The translations under genes were made by a program, and so were the position numbers. From Carnobacteriaceae bacterium zg-C25 (GTDB lineage Bacteria; Bacillota; Bacilli; Lactobacillales; Aerococcaceae), in the NCBI GenBank assembly GCA_017945845.1, contig CP072828.1, positions 620,001-684,000 of the forward strand: a stretch of 64,000 nucleotides of DNA, in the 5' to 3' direction. The notes under the pieces are model-generated. The model was given only the letters and a program-made list of their open reading frames with translations. It had not been told where the DNA came from and ran no database searches. Every line of letters starts with the position of its first letter. The first letter of the stretch is position 1. This document shows, piece after piece, positions 44,910-53,357 of this stretch.

Positions 44910-47132
44910 ATGGCAAAGAAAAGAAAAAAACAACAAGTTAAATGGCGAGTAGAATACACGACGTTATTGGTCATATTAGTATCGGTACTAGCAATATTTT
45001 CATGGGGATTTATTGGTCAATTTATGACAAATCTCTTTCGTTTTGTTGTGGGTGGTGCGTATATTCCAATTAGTGTGGTACTGATTGTGTATTGCGCGAT
45101 GTTATTATTCCGCGTGCCATTACCGAATGCTAAAATTTATATTAGTTCCTTCATTATTTTAATGAATATTTTAATTTTACTATCGCTCAATGATTTTCCG
45201 TATGAAACCAATCTACTCGGTAAAACATTGCAAAATGCTAGTGCCGATTTGGTGGCGAATCAACAATTGCGTTTAGTTGGTGGTGGATTAATTGGTGCAT
45301 TATTTTCTGCGTTATTTGTCTTTGCATTTAGTGTAACGGGTGCGTATTTTGTTGTGGTGTTTACAAGTTTGATTGCATTGGCAATTTTATATGGGAAACC
45401 CATCTCATTTTACAGCAAAAAGATTAAGCAATTTTCAAGATGGGTGAAAACAAAACATGCCGAGCAGAAAACACAACAGCCTAAAGTTGTAAAACCGATT
45501 AAAACAGAACTGTCGCAAACAAGTCCTGTCGTATCAAGAGAAGAGATACTAGAAGTTGAGCCAGAGAGTTCATCGTTTGTGATCAATGGCATGCAAATGG
45601 AAGAGTTTGAGAAACAGTTTACTGTTGAACAAGAAGTAGAGCCGGTAGAAAATGAAGGCGTTGAAGATGAGAGTGATGCGTTAGATACGGTAACTTTTAG
45701 TGGACCTGTTGAAAATGAAGATTATCAATTGCCACCGTTACATTTATTAAATGATGTTAAAGCGCAAGATCAATCTAGTGAATATGAAATCATCAAGAAA
45801 AACAGTCGTTTGTTGGAAGAAACGTTTAAAAGTTTTGGTGTCAACGCACGTGTCATTTCGGCAAATTTAGGTCCTTCGGTAACTAAGTTTGAAATTCAAC
45901 CTGCTGTTGGTGTAAAAGTGAGCAAAATTGTGTCTTTATCAGATGATATTGCATTAGCGCTAGCGGCTAAAGATATTCGTATTGAAGCACCAATTCCAGG
46001 AAAATCGTATATCGGTATTGAAGTGCCAAATCAATCAACGAGTATGGTATCCTTTAGAGAAATTATTGAAGATAATATTGAGTCAACGTCTAAATTAAAT
46101 GTGCCACTTGGACGTGATATTTCAGGAAATATTCGAATGGCTGATTTGTCAAAAATGCCACATTTACTAGTTGCTGGAGCAACGGGTAGTGGGAAATCGG
46201 TAGCCATTAACGGTATGATTACGAGTATTTTAATGAAAGCAAAACCAAATGAAGTCAAATTGATGATGATTGATCCCAAAAAAGTTGAGTTAAATGTCTA
46301 TAACGGGATTCCGCATTTATTAACACCTGTTGTAACAAATCCACGTCGTGCTGCACAAGCGTTGCAAAAGGCGGTTGTAGAAATGGAACGTCGCTATGAG
46401 TTGTTTGCACAAACGGGGATGCGTAATATTACCGGTTATAATGAACAAGTTGATGAGTATAATTTAACTGCTGATGAGCCAATGCAAAAATTGCCTTACA
46501 TTGTTGTCATTGTCGATGAGTTGGCTGATTTAATGATGGTAGCAAGTAATGAAGTTGAAGCGGCAATTATTCGTTTAGCACAAATGGCACGTGCAGCGGG
46601 GATTCATATGGTTTTAGCCACACAACGACCATCTGTTGATGTGATTACAGGTTTAATTAAAGCAAACGTTCCTAGTCGTATGGCTTTTGCGGTATCGAGT
46701 AGTATTGATTCGCGTACCATTATTGATAGCAACGGTGCCGAAAAATTACTTGGTAAAGGGGATATGCTCTTTATGCCAATGGGTGAAAATAAACCTGTCC
46801 GCGTACAAGGTGCGTTTTTATCCGATCAAGAAGTTGAACGTGTTGTGGAATTTGTAAAAACACAACAAGAAGCCAATTATGTTGAAGAAATGATGCCAAG
46901 TGATGATGTTTCTCAATCACTTGGAGAGTCAAGCGATGAATTATTTGATGAAATTGTTGAATTTTTAGCCGATCAAGAATTCATTAGTGTGTCTATGTTG
47001 CAACGTAAATTTAGAATTGGATTTAACCGAGCAGCACGCTTGATGGAAGAATTGGAAGAAAAGGGCATTGTTGGTCCTGCTGAAGGCACAAAACCTAGAA
47101 AAGTGTTAGGTGCAAACTACACACAAGACTAA
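44910..47132 (+). CDS. ftsK: DNA translocase FtsK/SpoIIIE
   Basis: The 740 residues begin with a basic cytoplasmic stretch and four membrane helices (about 15-170). An acidic linker follows (about 190-290), then the RecA-like motor with Walker [14 protein letters not shown] near residue 425 and Walker [15 protein letters not shown]. The C-terminal winged-helix gamma domain ([20 protein letters not shown]) reads DNA polarity. It pumps chromosome ends through the division septum. GAGGAAAG precedes the ATG. The short leader shows no clear promoter, so readthrough from lplA is likely. Confidence 0.96.
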   Translation: MAKKRKKQQVKWRVEYTTLLVILVSVLAIFSWGFIGQFMTNLFRFVVGGAYIPISVVLIVYCAMLLFRVPLPNAKIYISSFIILMNILILLSLNDFPYETNLLGKTLQNASADLVANQQLRLVGGGLIGALFSALFVFAFSVTGAYFVVVFTSLIALAILYGKPISFYSKKIKQFSRWVKTKHAEQKTQQPKVVKPIKTELSQTSPVVSREEILEVEPESSSFVINGMQMEEFEKQFTVEQEVEPVENEGVEDESDALDTVTFSGPVENEDYQLPPLHLLNDVKAQDQSSEYEIIKKNSRLLEETFKSFGVNARVISANLGPSVTKFEIQPAVGVKVSKIVSLSDDIALALAAKDIRIEAPIPGKSYIGIEVPNQSTSMVSFREIIEDNIESTSKLNVPLGRDISGNIRMADLSKMPHLLVAGATGSGKSVAINGMITSILMKAKPNEVKLMMIDPKKVELNVYNGIPHLLTPVVTNPRRAAQALQKAVVEMERRYELFAQTGMRNITGYNEQVDEYNLTADEPMQKLPYIVVIVDELADLMMVASNEVEAAIIRLAQMARAAGIHMVLATQRPSVDVITGLIKANVPSRMAFAVSSSIDSRTIIDSNGAEKLLGKGDMLFMPMGENKPVRVQGAFLSDQEVERVVEFVKTQQEANYVEEMMPSDDVSQSLGESSDELFDEIVEFLADQEFISVSMLQRKFRIGFNRAARLMEELEEKGIVGPAEGTKPRKVLGANYTQD

Positions 47133-47180
47133 TGTCGTACCAGTGGTAAGTGTTGAGCTTTATTGAATTTATCATATTGG

Positions 47181-47213
47181 GTGTTGGTATTTTCCAAAAG
47201 GAGATATCAACAC
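47181..47213 (+). other. Long hairpin between ftsK and the next gene
   Basis: Bases 47181-47194 pair with 47200-47213 over 14 pairs (three G-T) around a five-base loop. No T run follows on either strand, so it is not a standard terminator. An AAAAGGAG sequence lies in the loop and 3' arm. It may stabilise the ftsK 3' end or mark an unnoticed RNA. Confidence 0.55.
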
Positions 47214-47308
47214 TAATTGAAAAAACAGAAGCGATAAGTGTTCTATATGATTTTAAATAAGCTGTCATGTCTTGATAAAAATGTATCACGTCGTGTCATG
47301 AAAATGTA

Positions 47309-47337
47309 GTGACATTGTTATATCGGCATGTTAATAT
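47309..47337 (+). promoter_or_regulatory. Promoter of the 147-residue protein gene
   Basis: GTGACA (47309-47314), a 17-base spacer and an extended -10, TGT-TAATAT (TAATAT 47332-47337). An inverted repeat TGTCA/TGACA (47294-47298, 47310-47314) overlaps the -35. Confidence 0.6.
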
Positions 47338-47367
47338 AAGGGTATGAACAATTTAGGAGGTATCTTT

Positions 47368-47811
47368 ATGAAAGAGATGACAGCATTAAAGTTTTACTTT
47401 AGAAATGGAGAAACATGGACTGTTCAACGTGAATCAATTGGTGATTTATGGATTAAACAAATCACAACAAGTTTTGGACGAATTGGTGAAAGTGATTTCC
47501 AAAAAATTCATCCATGTGATTCATTCCGTATTGAAGTTAAAGCGGTTGCTGACCAAGTGAACACATCTGATATTAATTCTGGTGGTTTAGAACAAGGGAT
47601 GTTTAACCGTGTGAAAACTTACGAAGATATTGAAAAAATGGATATTATTTTTGATAACAATCAAAATGATTTAGTGTATTTCCCATATTCAGCTAAAGAT
47701 GAAGACGGATTAGATAACGAATTTCAATCTTCAAAAGTAGGTGCTAATGGCCATTTATACATTGTGATTGACCCAAATCATTCTGTAGAAGACATTTATA
47801 CAAATATATAA
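47368..47811 (+). CDS. Unrecognised soluble 147-residue protein
   Basis: I do not recognise this protein. It is acidic, with no signal peptide or membrane segment, and predicted as mixed beta and loop from segments such as LKFYFRNGETWTVQRESIGD and HLYIVIDPNHSVEDIYTNI. AGGAGG seven bases before ATG 47368 is a strong ribosome binding site; an ATG at 47344 coincides with the predicted transcript start and is unlikely. It has its own promoter and lies just before nox, which also has its own promoter. The base and codon use is like that of its neighbours. Confidence 0.8.
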   Translation: MKEMTALKFYFRNGETWTVQRESIGDLWIKQITTSFGRIGESDFQKIHPCDSFRIEVKAVADQVNTSDINSGGLEQGMFNRVKTYEDIEKMDIIFDNNQNDLVYFPYSAKDEDGLDNEFQSSKVGANGHLYIVIDPNHSVEDIYTNI

Positions 47812-47814
47812 TGA

Positions 47815-47843
47815 TAGACCTATATCTATACTTGTGATATAAT
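47815..47843 (+). promoter_or_regulatory. Promoter of nox
   Basis: TAGACC (47815-47820), a 17-base spacer and an extended consensus -10, TGA-TATAAT (TATAAT 47838-47843). Confidence 0.8.
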
Positions 47844-47893
47844 GAACGAAGAGTGTGAAAGCGCTCTATCAAAATTTAAGGAGATATTTACAT

Positions 47894-49264
47894 ATGAGTA
47901 AAATCGTAGTTGTCGGTGCAAACCACGCAGGTACATCAGCTATTAACACAATTTTAAATAATTATGGTGACAAAAATGAAGTAGTTGTTTTTGACCAAAA
48001 TAACAACATTTCATTTTTAGGATGTGGGATGGCACTATGGATTGGTAAACAAATTTCTGGTCCAGAAGGTTTATTCTATTCTAATAAAGAAACTTTAGAA
48101 TCAAAAGGTGCTAAAGTTTATATGGAATCACCAGTTGAATTTATTGACTATGACAAAAAAGAAGTACACGCTATTGTAAATGGTGAAAAACATGTAGAAA
48201 GCTATGATAAATTAATTTTAGCAACAGGTTCTCAACCAATTTTACCACCAATTAAAGGTGCTGAAATTCAAGAAGGTTCTCGCGAATTTAAAGCAACTTT
48301 AGAAAACTTACAATTTGTTAAGTTATACCAAAACTCAGCTGAAGTTATTGAAAAATTAAATACTAACCCAGACATTAAACGTGTTGCGGTTGTTGGTGCA
48401 GGTTACATTGGTGTTGAATTAGCGGAAGCATTCCAACGTTTAAACAAAGAAGTCACATTAGTGGATATTGCACAAACATCATTAGGTGGATACTATGATC
48501 CAGAATTTACAGACTTAATGAATAAAAACTTAGAAGACAACGGCATCAAATTGGCGTTTGGTCAAACGGTTCAAGCCGTTGAAGGTGATGGAAAAGTTGA
48601 ACGTCTAGTAACAGATAAAGAAACATTCGACGTCGATATGGTTATTTTAGCTGTAGGATTCCGTCCAAATACTGCATTAGGTAACGGTAAAATCGAATTG
48701 TTCCGTAACGGTGCATTCGTTGTTAACAAAAAAGGTGAAACAAGTCTTAAAGATGTATACGCAATTGGTGACTGTGCTACAGTTTATGACAATGCATTAC
48801 AAGACACTAACTACATCGCATTAGCATCAAACGCTGTTCGTACAGCAATCGTTGCTGCACACAATGCTTGTGGTACTGAATTAGAAACAGCAGGTGTTCA
48901 AGGTTCAAACGGTATTGCCATCTTTGACTTAAAAATGGTATCAACTGGTTTAACTTTAGAAAAAGCAAAACGCTTTGGATTCAATGCCGTTGCAACTGAT
49001 TTTGAAGACTTACAAAAACCAGAATTTATTGAACACGACAACCATGATGTGAAACTTCGTATTGTTTACGATGCAGATACACGCGTTATTTTAGGTGCTC
49101 AAATGGCATCAAAAGAAGATGTTTCTATGGGTATGCATATGTTCTCATTAGCTATCCAAGAGCAAGTGACAATTGATAAATTAGCTTTATTAGATATTTT
49201 ATTCTTGCCACACTTCAACAAACCATATAACTACATTACAATGGCAGCTTTAAGCGCAAAATAA
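47894..49264 (+). CDS. nox: NADH oxidase (probably water-forming)
   Basis: The 456-residue flavoprotein of the pyridine nucleotide-disulfide family has an FAD-binding start [14 protein letters not shown] with His11 and the redox-active Cys44 in [10 protein letters not shown]. The NAD-binding region is [17 protein letters not shown], and the second FAD segment is [12 protein letters not shown]. The single active-site cysteine is typical of H2O-forming Nox, which reduces oxygen by four electrons and regenerates NAD+ in aerated lactic acid bacteria. AAGGAG precedes ATG 47894; the frame opens earlier at 47855 without supporting sequence. CoA-disulfide reductases are similar but less likely. Confidence 0.92.
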   Translation: MSKIVVVGANHAGTSAINTILNNYGDKNEVVVFDQNNNISFLGCGMALWIGKQISGPEGLFYSNKETLESKGAKVYMESPVEFIDYDKKEVHAIVNGEKHVESYDKLILATGSQPILPPIKGAEIQEGSREFKATLENLQFVKLYQNSAEVIEKLNTNPDIKRVAVVGAGYIGVELAEAFQRLNKEVTLVDIAQTSLGGYYDPEFTDLMNKNLEDNGIKLAFGQTVQAVEGDGKVERLVTDKETFDVDMVILAVGFRPNTALGNGKIELFRNGAFVVNKKGETSLKDVYAIGDCATVYDNALQDTNYIALASNAVRTAIVAAHNACGTELETAGVQGSNGIAIFDLKMVSTGLTLEKAKRFGFNAVATDFEDLQKPEFIEHDNHDVKLRIVYDADTRVILGAQMASKEDVSMGMHMFSLAIQEQVTIDKLALLDILFLPHFNKPYNYITMAALSAK

Positions 49265-49274
49265 TGTGAATTTT

Positions 49275-49307
49275 GACACTTCCTCGTTGTAGGAAGTGTC
49301 TTTTTTT
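49275..49307 (+). terminator. Terminator of nox
   Basis: GACACTTCCT (49275-49284) pairs with AGGAAGTGTC (49291-49300) over a six-base loop, followed by seven T. Confidence 0.95.
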
Positions 49308-49317
49308 GTCTATTTTA

Positions 49318-49326
49318 TGGTATAAT
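49318..49326 (+). promoter_or_regulatory. Promoter of ftsW
   Basis: An extended consensus -10, TGG-TATAAT, lies 33 bases before the start codon; no -35 is recognisable. Confidence 0.6.
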
Positions 49327-49359
49327 TTTAGAGATACTATTTCGCAATAAGGAGACAAA

Positions 49360-50547
49360 ATGAAAACAACTAAAAATGACCGCTTATTTGAATTAACTGT
49401 TATGATTATTGCAGTGATATTATCTGTTATCGGTATTATTTCTGTATATAGTGCAGGAAGTTATCAAGTAACAGATACAACTGCTCCAGTCAATTATATG
49501 TTGCGCCAATTACTATTTTTTATAATGTCACTTGTTGTCTGTGTGATAACGTTAAAATTGAAATATAAGTTTTTTGTTGATTATAAACTGATTAAGTATG
49601 TGGTTACGTTTATGTTAGTCCTTTTAGTCATTCTGTTTGCATTACCTGCAACAAAAGGGGCAAAAGCGTGGATCAATTTAGGCTTTATTGCCATTCAGCC
49701 AGCAGAGTTTGCAAAAATTGTATTGATTTGGGTGACGGCGCTATATTTTTCAAAAACACGCTATTTACCGAATTTAGAAGCAAGCGAACAAGATAATGCC
49801 ATTCAATTTTTATGGGCCAAACATCACCAAGAAGCGTTTCCATTTTTAACGTATTTTATGATTTTGTTGTTAGTTATGTTACAGCCGGATACGGGTGGGG
49901 CAATGATTATGTTTTTAATCATTACGTTAATGTGGTTAGCGAGTGGTTTGTTTAATTTAAAAACAGCTCTTAAAATGCTAGGTATTGGTGTGGGTAGCTT
50001 AATTACTTTAGCCGTTTTAGCCATACTGATTTTAGGGGTAGATGATTATCGTTCTGTTCGACTGTTATCGTTTATTAATCCTTTTGCTCCGGCAAATCTT
50101 GATAAAACGTATCAAATTCGTCACTCGTTTTACGCGTTAGCCAACGGTGGGTTGTTTGGTGTAGGGATTGGAAATAGTGTACAAAAAACGGGGTATTTAC
50201 CAGAAAATCGTACCGACTTTATTTTATCCATTATTGGTGAAGAACTTGGTTTTTTTGGCGTAATGCTTGTTATTGGTTTATTGATGACGTTAGTATTTTT
50301 GATTATTAGACGTAGTTTTATGTTGAGAGATACGTTTAATCGATTTATGTTACTTGGAATTGCTTTATTGTTCATGATCCAGACCATTTTTAATGTGGCA
50401 GGGATTACGAGTTTGCTACCTTTAACAGGGGTAACGTTACCGTTTATTAGTTATGGTGGATCGAGTATGCTGTCGAGTTTTATTTTGATTGGATTGGTCA
50501 TTAAATTTTCAATTGTCGATCGACAAATGTATCCGCCGAATAATTAA
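49360..50547 (+). CDS. ftsW: SEDS family peptidoglycan glycosyltransferase, probable FtsW
   Basis: The 395 residues have about ten membrane segments and SEDS motifs: QPAEFAKIVLIW, the large extracellular loop with the PENRTDFILSIIGEELGF segment, and the final GVTLPFISYGGSSMLSSFIL. SEDS proteins polymerise lipid II with a class B PBP. The gene is placed upstream of ylbG-rsmD-coaD, the position of ftsW rather than rodA in related Firmicutes, but paralogues are hard to tell apart by sequence alone. AAGGAG precedes the ATG. Confidence 0.88.
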   Translation: MKTTKNDRLFELTVMIIAVILSVIGIISVYSAGSYQVTDTTAPVNYMLRQLLFFIMSLVVCVITLKLKYKFFVDYKLIKYVVTFMLVLLVILFALPATKGAKAWINLGFIAIQPAEFAKIVLIWVTALYFSKTRYLPNLEASEQDNAIQFLWAKHHQEAFPFLTYFMILLLVMLQPDTGGAMIMFLIITLMWLASGLFNLKTALKMLGIGVGSLITLAVLAILILGVDDYRSVRLLSFINPFAPANLDKTYQIRHSFYALANGGLFGVGIGNSVQKTGYLPENRTDFILSIIGEELGFFGVMLVIGLLMTLVFLIIRRSFMLRDTFNRFMLLGIALLFMIQTIFNVAGITSLLPLTGVTLPFISYGGSSMLSSFILIGLVIKFSIVDRQMYPPNN

Positions 50548-50647
50548 TGTAAGTTATTGTGATGTTTTATATAGCAGTTACAAAATATGGTGATCAAGAA
50601 ATGATGTGACCATGTAGTATTGAAAATTGATAATAACAGGAGTACCT

Positions 50648-50923
50648 ATGATACAAACAAAAAGAAAAGGTTTAATTGTATATGTCTATTCATTAAAACA
50701 GGCAAATGTATTGAAAAAATTTGGAGTGATTCACTATCAATCCAGAAAAATGAATTATGTTGTTTTATATGTGGACGATGTTAAATTAGATGACGTTATT
50801 CAAAAAATTAATAAATTACACTTTGTGCGAGCAGTGGATGTTTCTCACTTAGATGAAATTGATATGTCTTTTAAAGACGCGTTAGTACCACTTCAAAAAT
50901 CGATTGAAGAGGGCGTATCATGA
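50648..50923 (+). CDS. ylbG: YlbG family protein (DUF2129)
   Basis: The 91-residue protein resembles YlbG: KRKGLIVYVYSLKQANVLKKFG at the start, an unbroken beta-alpha pattern and VLYVDDVKLDDVIQKI. Its function is not established; it accompanies rsmD and coaD across Firmicutes. An AGGAG site precedes ATG 50648; an in-frame ATG at 50627 has none. rsmD overlaps its stop codon by four bases. Confidence 0.87.
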   Translation: MIQTKRKGLIVYVYSLKQANVLKKFGVIHYQSRKMNYVVLYVDDVKLDDVIQKINKLHFVRAVDVSHLDEIDMSFKDALVPLQKSIEEGVS

Positions 50924-51471
50924 GAGTGATTTCCGGAGAATTTGGTGGTCGTCCTTTAAAAAGTTTACCGGGGAACACGACACGTCCAACTAGTGATAAA
51001 GTGAAAGAATCCATTTTTAACATTATTGGTCCATATTTTGATGGTGGCGTTTGTTTAGACTTATATGCCGGTAGTGGTGGATTATCGATTGAAGCCATTT
51101 CTCGTGGCATGGACAAAGCGATATTATTTGAAAAAGATCGAAAAGCACAAATCATTATTGAGCAAAATATTCAAATGACAAAGGCAACGGATCAATTTCT
51201 CTTGATAAAAGGAGATAGCCAGCGTCTACTTTACAAAGTACAAGAAAAAGTCGATTTAGTTTTTTTAGATCCACCATATGCCAAACAAATGATTGTTCAA
51301 GATATTGAACAACTTGTATCATCTCAATTAGTGGGTCGTGATACGCTAATCGTATGCGAAACAGATAAATCGGTTGAATTACCAAATATCATTTCTAAAT
51401 TTAAATTATGGAAGAAAAACCAATATGGCATGTCTGCAGTATGGTTTTATGAGTTTAATGACAATGAATAA
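50920..51471 (+). CDS. rsmD: 16S rRNA (guanine(966)-N2)-methyltransferase RsmD
   Basis: The 183-residue SAM methyltransferase has RVISGEFGGRPLKSLPG at the start, the SAM site LDLYAGSGGLSIEAISRG near residue 46 and the catalytic DPPY in VFLDPPYAKQM near residue 116. It modifies G966 of 16S rRNA during 30S assembly. The ATGA overlap with ylbG and the eight-base overlap with coaD show tight coupling. Confidence 0.95.
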   Translation: MRVISGEFGGRPLKSLPGNTTRPTSDKVKESIFNIIGPYFDGGVCLDLYAGSGGLSIEAISRGMDKAILFEKDRKAQIIIEQNIQMTKATDQFLLIKGDSQRLLYKVQEKVDLVFLDPPYAKQMIVQDIEQLVSSQLVGRDTLIVCETDKSVELPNIISKFKLWKKNQYGMSAVWFYEFNDNE

Positions 51472-51979
51472 AAAAGCATTATTTACAGGTAGTTTTGATC
51501 CATTCACTAAAGGGCATCTTGATATTGTAGAAAGAGCATTGCGCCTATTTGATGAAGTTGTTATTGCCGTATCATACAACGAACATAAGCAATCGCTATT
51601 TACACCACAAGAGCGGTGTGATTTAATCAAACAGTCCATTGCGCATTTAAAAAATGTATCCGTCGTGATACATCAAAAAGGGTTATCTGTTGCATTAGCC
51701 GATAAATTAGGTTGTTGTGTCATGATTAAAGGCGCTCGAAACGGATCGGATTTTGATTATGAACAGTCAAAAATTTATTATGGACAACTTGCCTTTCCGC
51801 ATATCGAAACTGTCATTTTTTCAACCAATCACGATCTAACGTTTGTGAGTTCTTCTGGCATTAAAGAATTTTTCCGTCTCAATGGCGATGTTTCACATAT
51901 GGTCGATGAACACGTGAAATTGGCGTTAAGTGAAAAATTAGAAAAGGAATCGGTAACATTTACGCATGTTGGGAATTAA
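51464..51979 (+). CDS. coaD: Phosphopantetheine adenylyltransferase
   Basis: The 171-residue protein has the nucleotidyltransferase start ALFTGSFDPFTKGHLDIVER with the GH of the (H/T)xGH motif and the ATP-site segment NHDLTFVSSSGIKEF near the C-terminus. It makes dephospho-CoA from phosphopantetheine and ATP. I chose ATG 51464, overlapping the rsmD end; ATG 51458 and 51449 are in frame but add nothing conserved. The pathway's last enzyme, coaE, is also in this window at 60069. rlmH overlaps its end by 14 bases. Confidence 0.95.
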   Translation: MNKKALFTGSFDPFTKGHLDIVERALRLFDEVVIAVSYNEHKQSLFTPQERCDLIKQSIAHLKNVSVVIHQKGLSVALADKLGCCVMIKGARNGSDFDYEQSKIYYGQLAFPHIETVIFSTNHDLTFVSSSGIKEFFRLNGDVSHMVDEHVKLALSEKLEKESVTFTHVGN

Positions 51980-52448
51980 AATTGTTGCGGTTGGAAAAAT
52001 AAAAGAAAAATATTTAGTACAAGGTATCCAAGAGTATACGAAACGGTTAGGTGCTTATTGTAAAACGGACATTATTGAAGTAAACGACGAAAAAACACCT
52101 GATAATGCCAGTCAAAAAGAAGAAGAGCGTATTTTAGAAACTGAAGGACAAAAAATATTGGCTAAAATTACGGATACTGACTATGTGATTGCCTTAGCCA
52201 TTGAAGGCGAGTTAGTGACGAGTGAAAAAATCGCTGAAACGATTGAAGAGTGCGCATTATACGGAAAAAGTCGCATTGTCTTTATTATCGGTGGTTCTTT
52301 AGGGTTAAGTCCCCTTGTTAAAAAGCGTGCCGATCGTTTGATGTCTTTTGGACGTATTACGCTACCGCATCAATTAATGCGTCTTGTTTTATCCGAACAA
52401 ATTTATCGTGCCTTTAGAATTAATAACAATCAAGCGTATCATAAATGA
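51966..52448 (+). CDS. rlmH: 23S rRNA (pseudouridine(1915)-N3)-methyltransferase RlmH
   Basis: The 160-residue SPOUT methyltransferase has IKIVAVGKIKEKYLVQGIQE at the N-terminus, FIIGGSLGLSPLVKKRAD with the SAM knot and the C-terminal HQLMRLVLSEQIYRAFRI that binds the ribosome. It methylates pseudouridine 1915 in helix 69. Length and end are canonical. Overlap with coaD suggests it is the last gene of ylbG-rsmD-coaD-rlmH; a terminator follows. Confidence 0.96.
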   Translation: MLGIKIVAVGKIKEKYLVQGIQEYTKRLGAYCKTDIIEVNDEKTPDNASQKEEERILETEGQKILAKITDTDYVIALAIEGELVTSEKIAETIEECALYGKSRIVFIIGGSLGLSPLVKKRADRLMSFGRITLPHQLMRLVLSEQIYRAFRINNNQAYHK

Positions 52449-52457
52449 TATATCGTA

Positions 52458-52494
52458 AAAAACGTTACTTAAATGAAAGTGACGTTTTTATTTT
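52458..52494 (+). terminator. Terminator of the ylbG-rlmH unit
   Basis: AAAAACGTTACTT (52458-52470) pairs with AAGTGACGTTTTT (52477-52489) with one G-T pair, followed by ATTTT. Confidence 0.92.
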
Positions 52495-52516
52495 GTGGCT
52501 AATCACTAACGGTTTT

Positions 52517-52528
52517 GAAAATATTTTC
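52517..52528. promoter_or_regulatory. Operator-like palindrome 1 of the nan unit
   Basis: GAAAATATTTTC is a perfect 12-base palindrome. It is the most distal of three GAAA-N4-TTTC-like sites before nanE, centred 52 bases above site 2. Confidence 0.45.
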
Positions 52529-52568
52529 CTGTTTTATAAAGGTTTTAGATGAAATGAATCGAATTCAA

Positions 52569-52580
52569 GAAAGTATTTAC
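52569..52580. promoter_or_regulatory. Operator-like site 2 of the nan unit
   Basis: GAAAGTATTTAC matches the GAAA-N4-TTTC pattern except for one base of the right half. It is centred 31 bases above site 3. Confidence 0.35.
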
Positions 52581-52597
52581 AAAAAACGGCTGAACTA

Positions 52598-52625
52598 TTG
52601 AAAATTATTTCTAGTGATGTAAAAT
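52598..52625 (+). promoter_or_regulatory. Promoter of nanE-PTS
   Basis: TTGAAA (52598-52603), a 16-base spacer and TAAAAT (52620-52625). Start near 52632. The -35 overlaps operator-like site 3. Confidence 0.6.
52600..52611. promoter_or_regulatory. Operator-like site 3 of the nan unit
   Basis: GAAAATTATTTC (GAAA-N4-TTTC) overlaps the -35 box. A repressor here would block RNA polymerase. RpiR-family regulators are the obvious candidates because one is encoded downstream. Confidence 0.5.
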
Positions 52626-52630
52626 GTAAA

Positions 52631-52644
52631 TGTAAGGGGTTACA
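52631..52644 (+). promoter_or_regulatory. cre-like palindrome at the nanE transcript start
   Basis: TGTAAGGGGTTACA is a perfect inverted repeat (TGTAA/TTACA) with the cre layout TGNAANCGNNNNCA, except that the central C is G. At the transcript start it could be a CcpA roadblock site. Confidence 0.4.
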
Positions 52645-52664
52645 CACCAAGAAAGGAGGATTAT

Positions 52665-53336
52665 ATGAATTTTGAAAAACAGTTGATTGTTTCATGTCAA
52701 GCATTACCCCATGAACCGCTTCATAGCTCGTATATTATGTCACGTATGGCTGTTGCAGCACTTGAAGGTGGCGCAAAAGGCATTCGAGCCAATTCAGCAG
52801 AAGATATACAAGCGATTAAAGAAGTTGTTGATGTCCCAATTATCGGTATTATTAAAAGAGATTATTCAGATGCAGAAGCATTTATCACATCAACGATGAC
52901 TGAAATTGATGAGTTAATGTCTGCTAAGCCGGATATTATTGCTGTAGATGCAACGTTTTCTGTAAGACACAATAATGAAAGTTTAGATACGTTTTATGCC
53001 AAAATTCGTCAAAAATACCCGAATCAGTTATTAATGGCGGATTGCTCAACAGTAGAGGAAATGATACATGCTGATCAACTAGGCTTTGATTATATTGGTA
53101 CAACGCTTGTTGGTTATACGAAACAATCAAAAGATTTAAAAATTGAAACAAACGATTTTGAAATTATTCGTCAAGCACTTCAACACATTAAACACCCATT
53201 AATTGCAGAAGGGAATATTGATACCCCTGAAAAAGCAAAACGTGTTTTAGAGTTAGGGGCATACAGTGTTGTGGTTGGATCGATTATTACAAGACCACAA
53301 CTCATTACAAAACGTTTTGTTGAGGCAATTCAATAA
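52665..53336 (+). CDS. nanE: N-acetylmannosamine-6-phosphate 2-epimerase
   Basis: The 223-residue TIM-barrel protein shows NanE segments: SCQALPHEPLHSSYIMSRMA near the N-terminus, VPIIGIIKRDY, DIIAVDATF, MADCSTVEEM, and IAEGNIDTPEKAK then VVVGSIITRP for phosphate binding. It converts ManNAc-6-P to GlcNAc-6-P. GAAAGGAGG precedes the ATG. It is followed after 21 bases by a PTS permease gene. nanA and nanK are not here, so direct PTS import of ManNAc is the simplest source of its substrate. Confidence 0.94.
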   Translation: MNFEKQLIVSCQALPHEPLHSSYIMSRMAVAALEGGAKGIRANSAEDIQAIKEVVDVPIIGIIKRDYSDAEAFITSTMTEIDELMSAKPDIIAVDATFSVRHNNESLDTFYAKIRQKYPNQLLMADCSTVEEMIHADQLGFDYIGTTLVGYTKQSKDLKIETNDFEIIRQALQHIKHPLIAEGNIDTPEKAKRVLELGAYSVVVGSIITRPQLITKRFVEAIQ

Positions 53337-53357
53337 AATATAAAGGAGGAATTATTT

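Noticed and set aside
47221-47245. A very short leader peptide after the AAAAGGAG of the ftsK-distal hairpin
   Set aside because: Only a TTG start and six codons follow, which is too little to support a call.
47844-47893. Upstream start of nox at 47855
   Set aside because: The added 13 residues are not part of the flavoprotein fold, and AAGGAG stands directly before ATG 47894.
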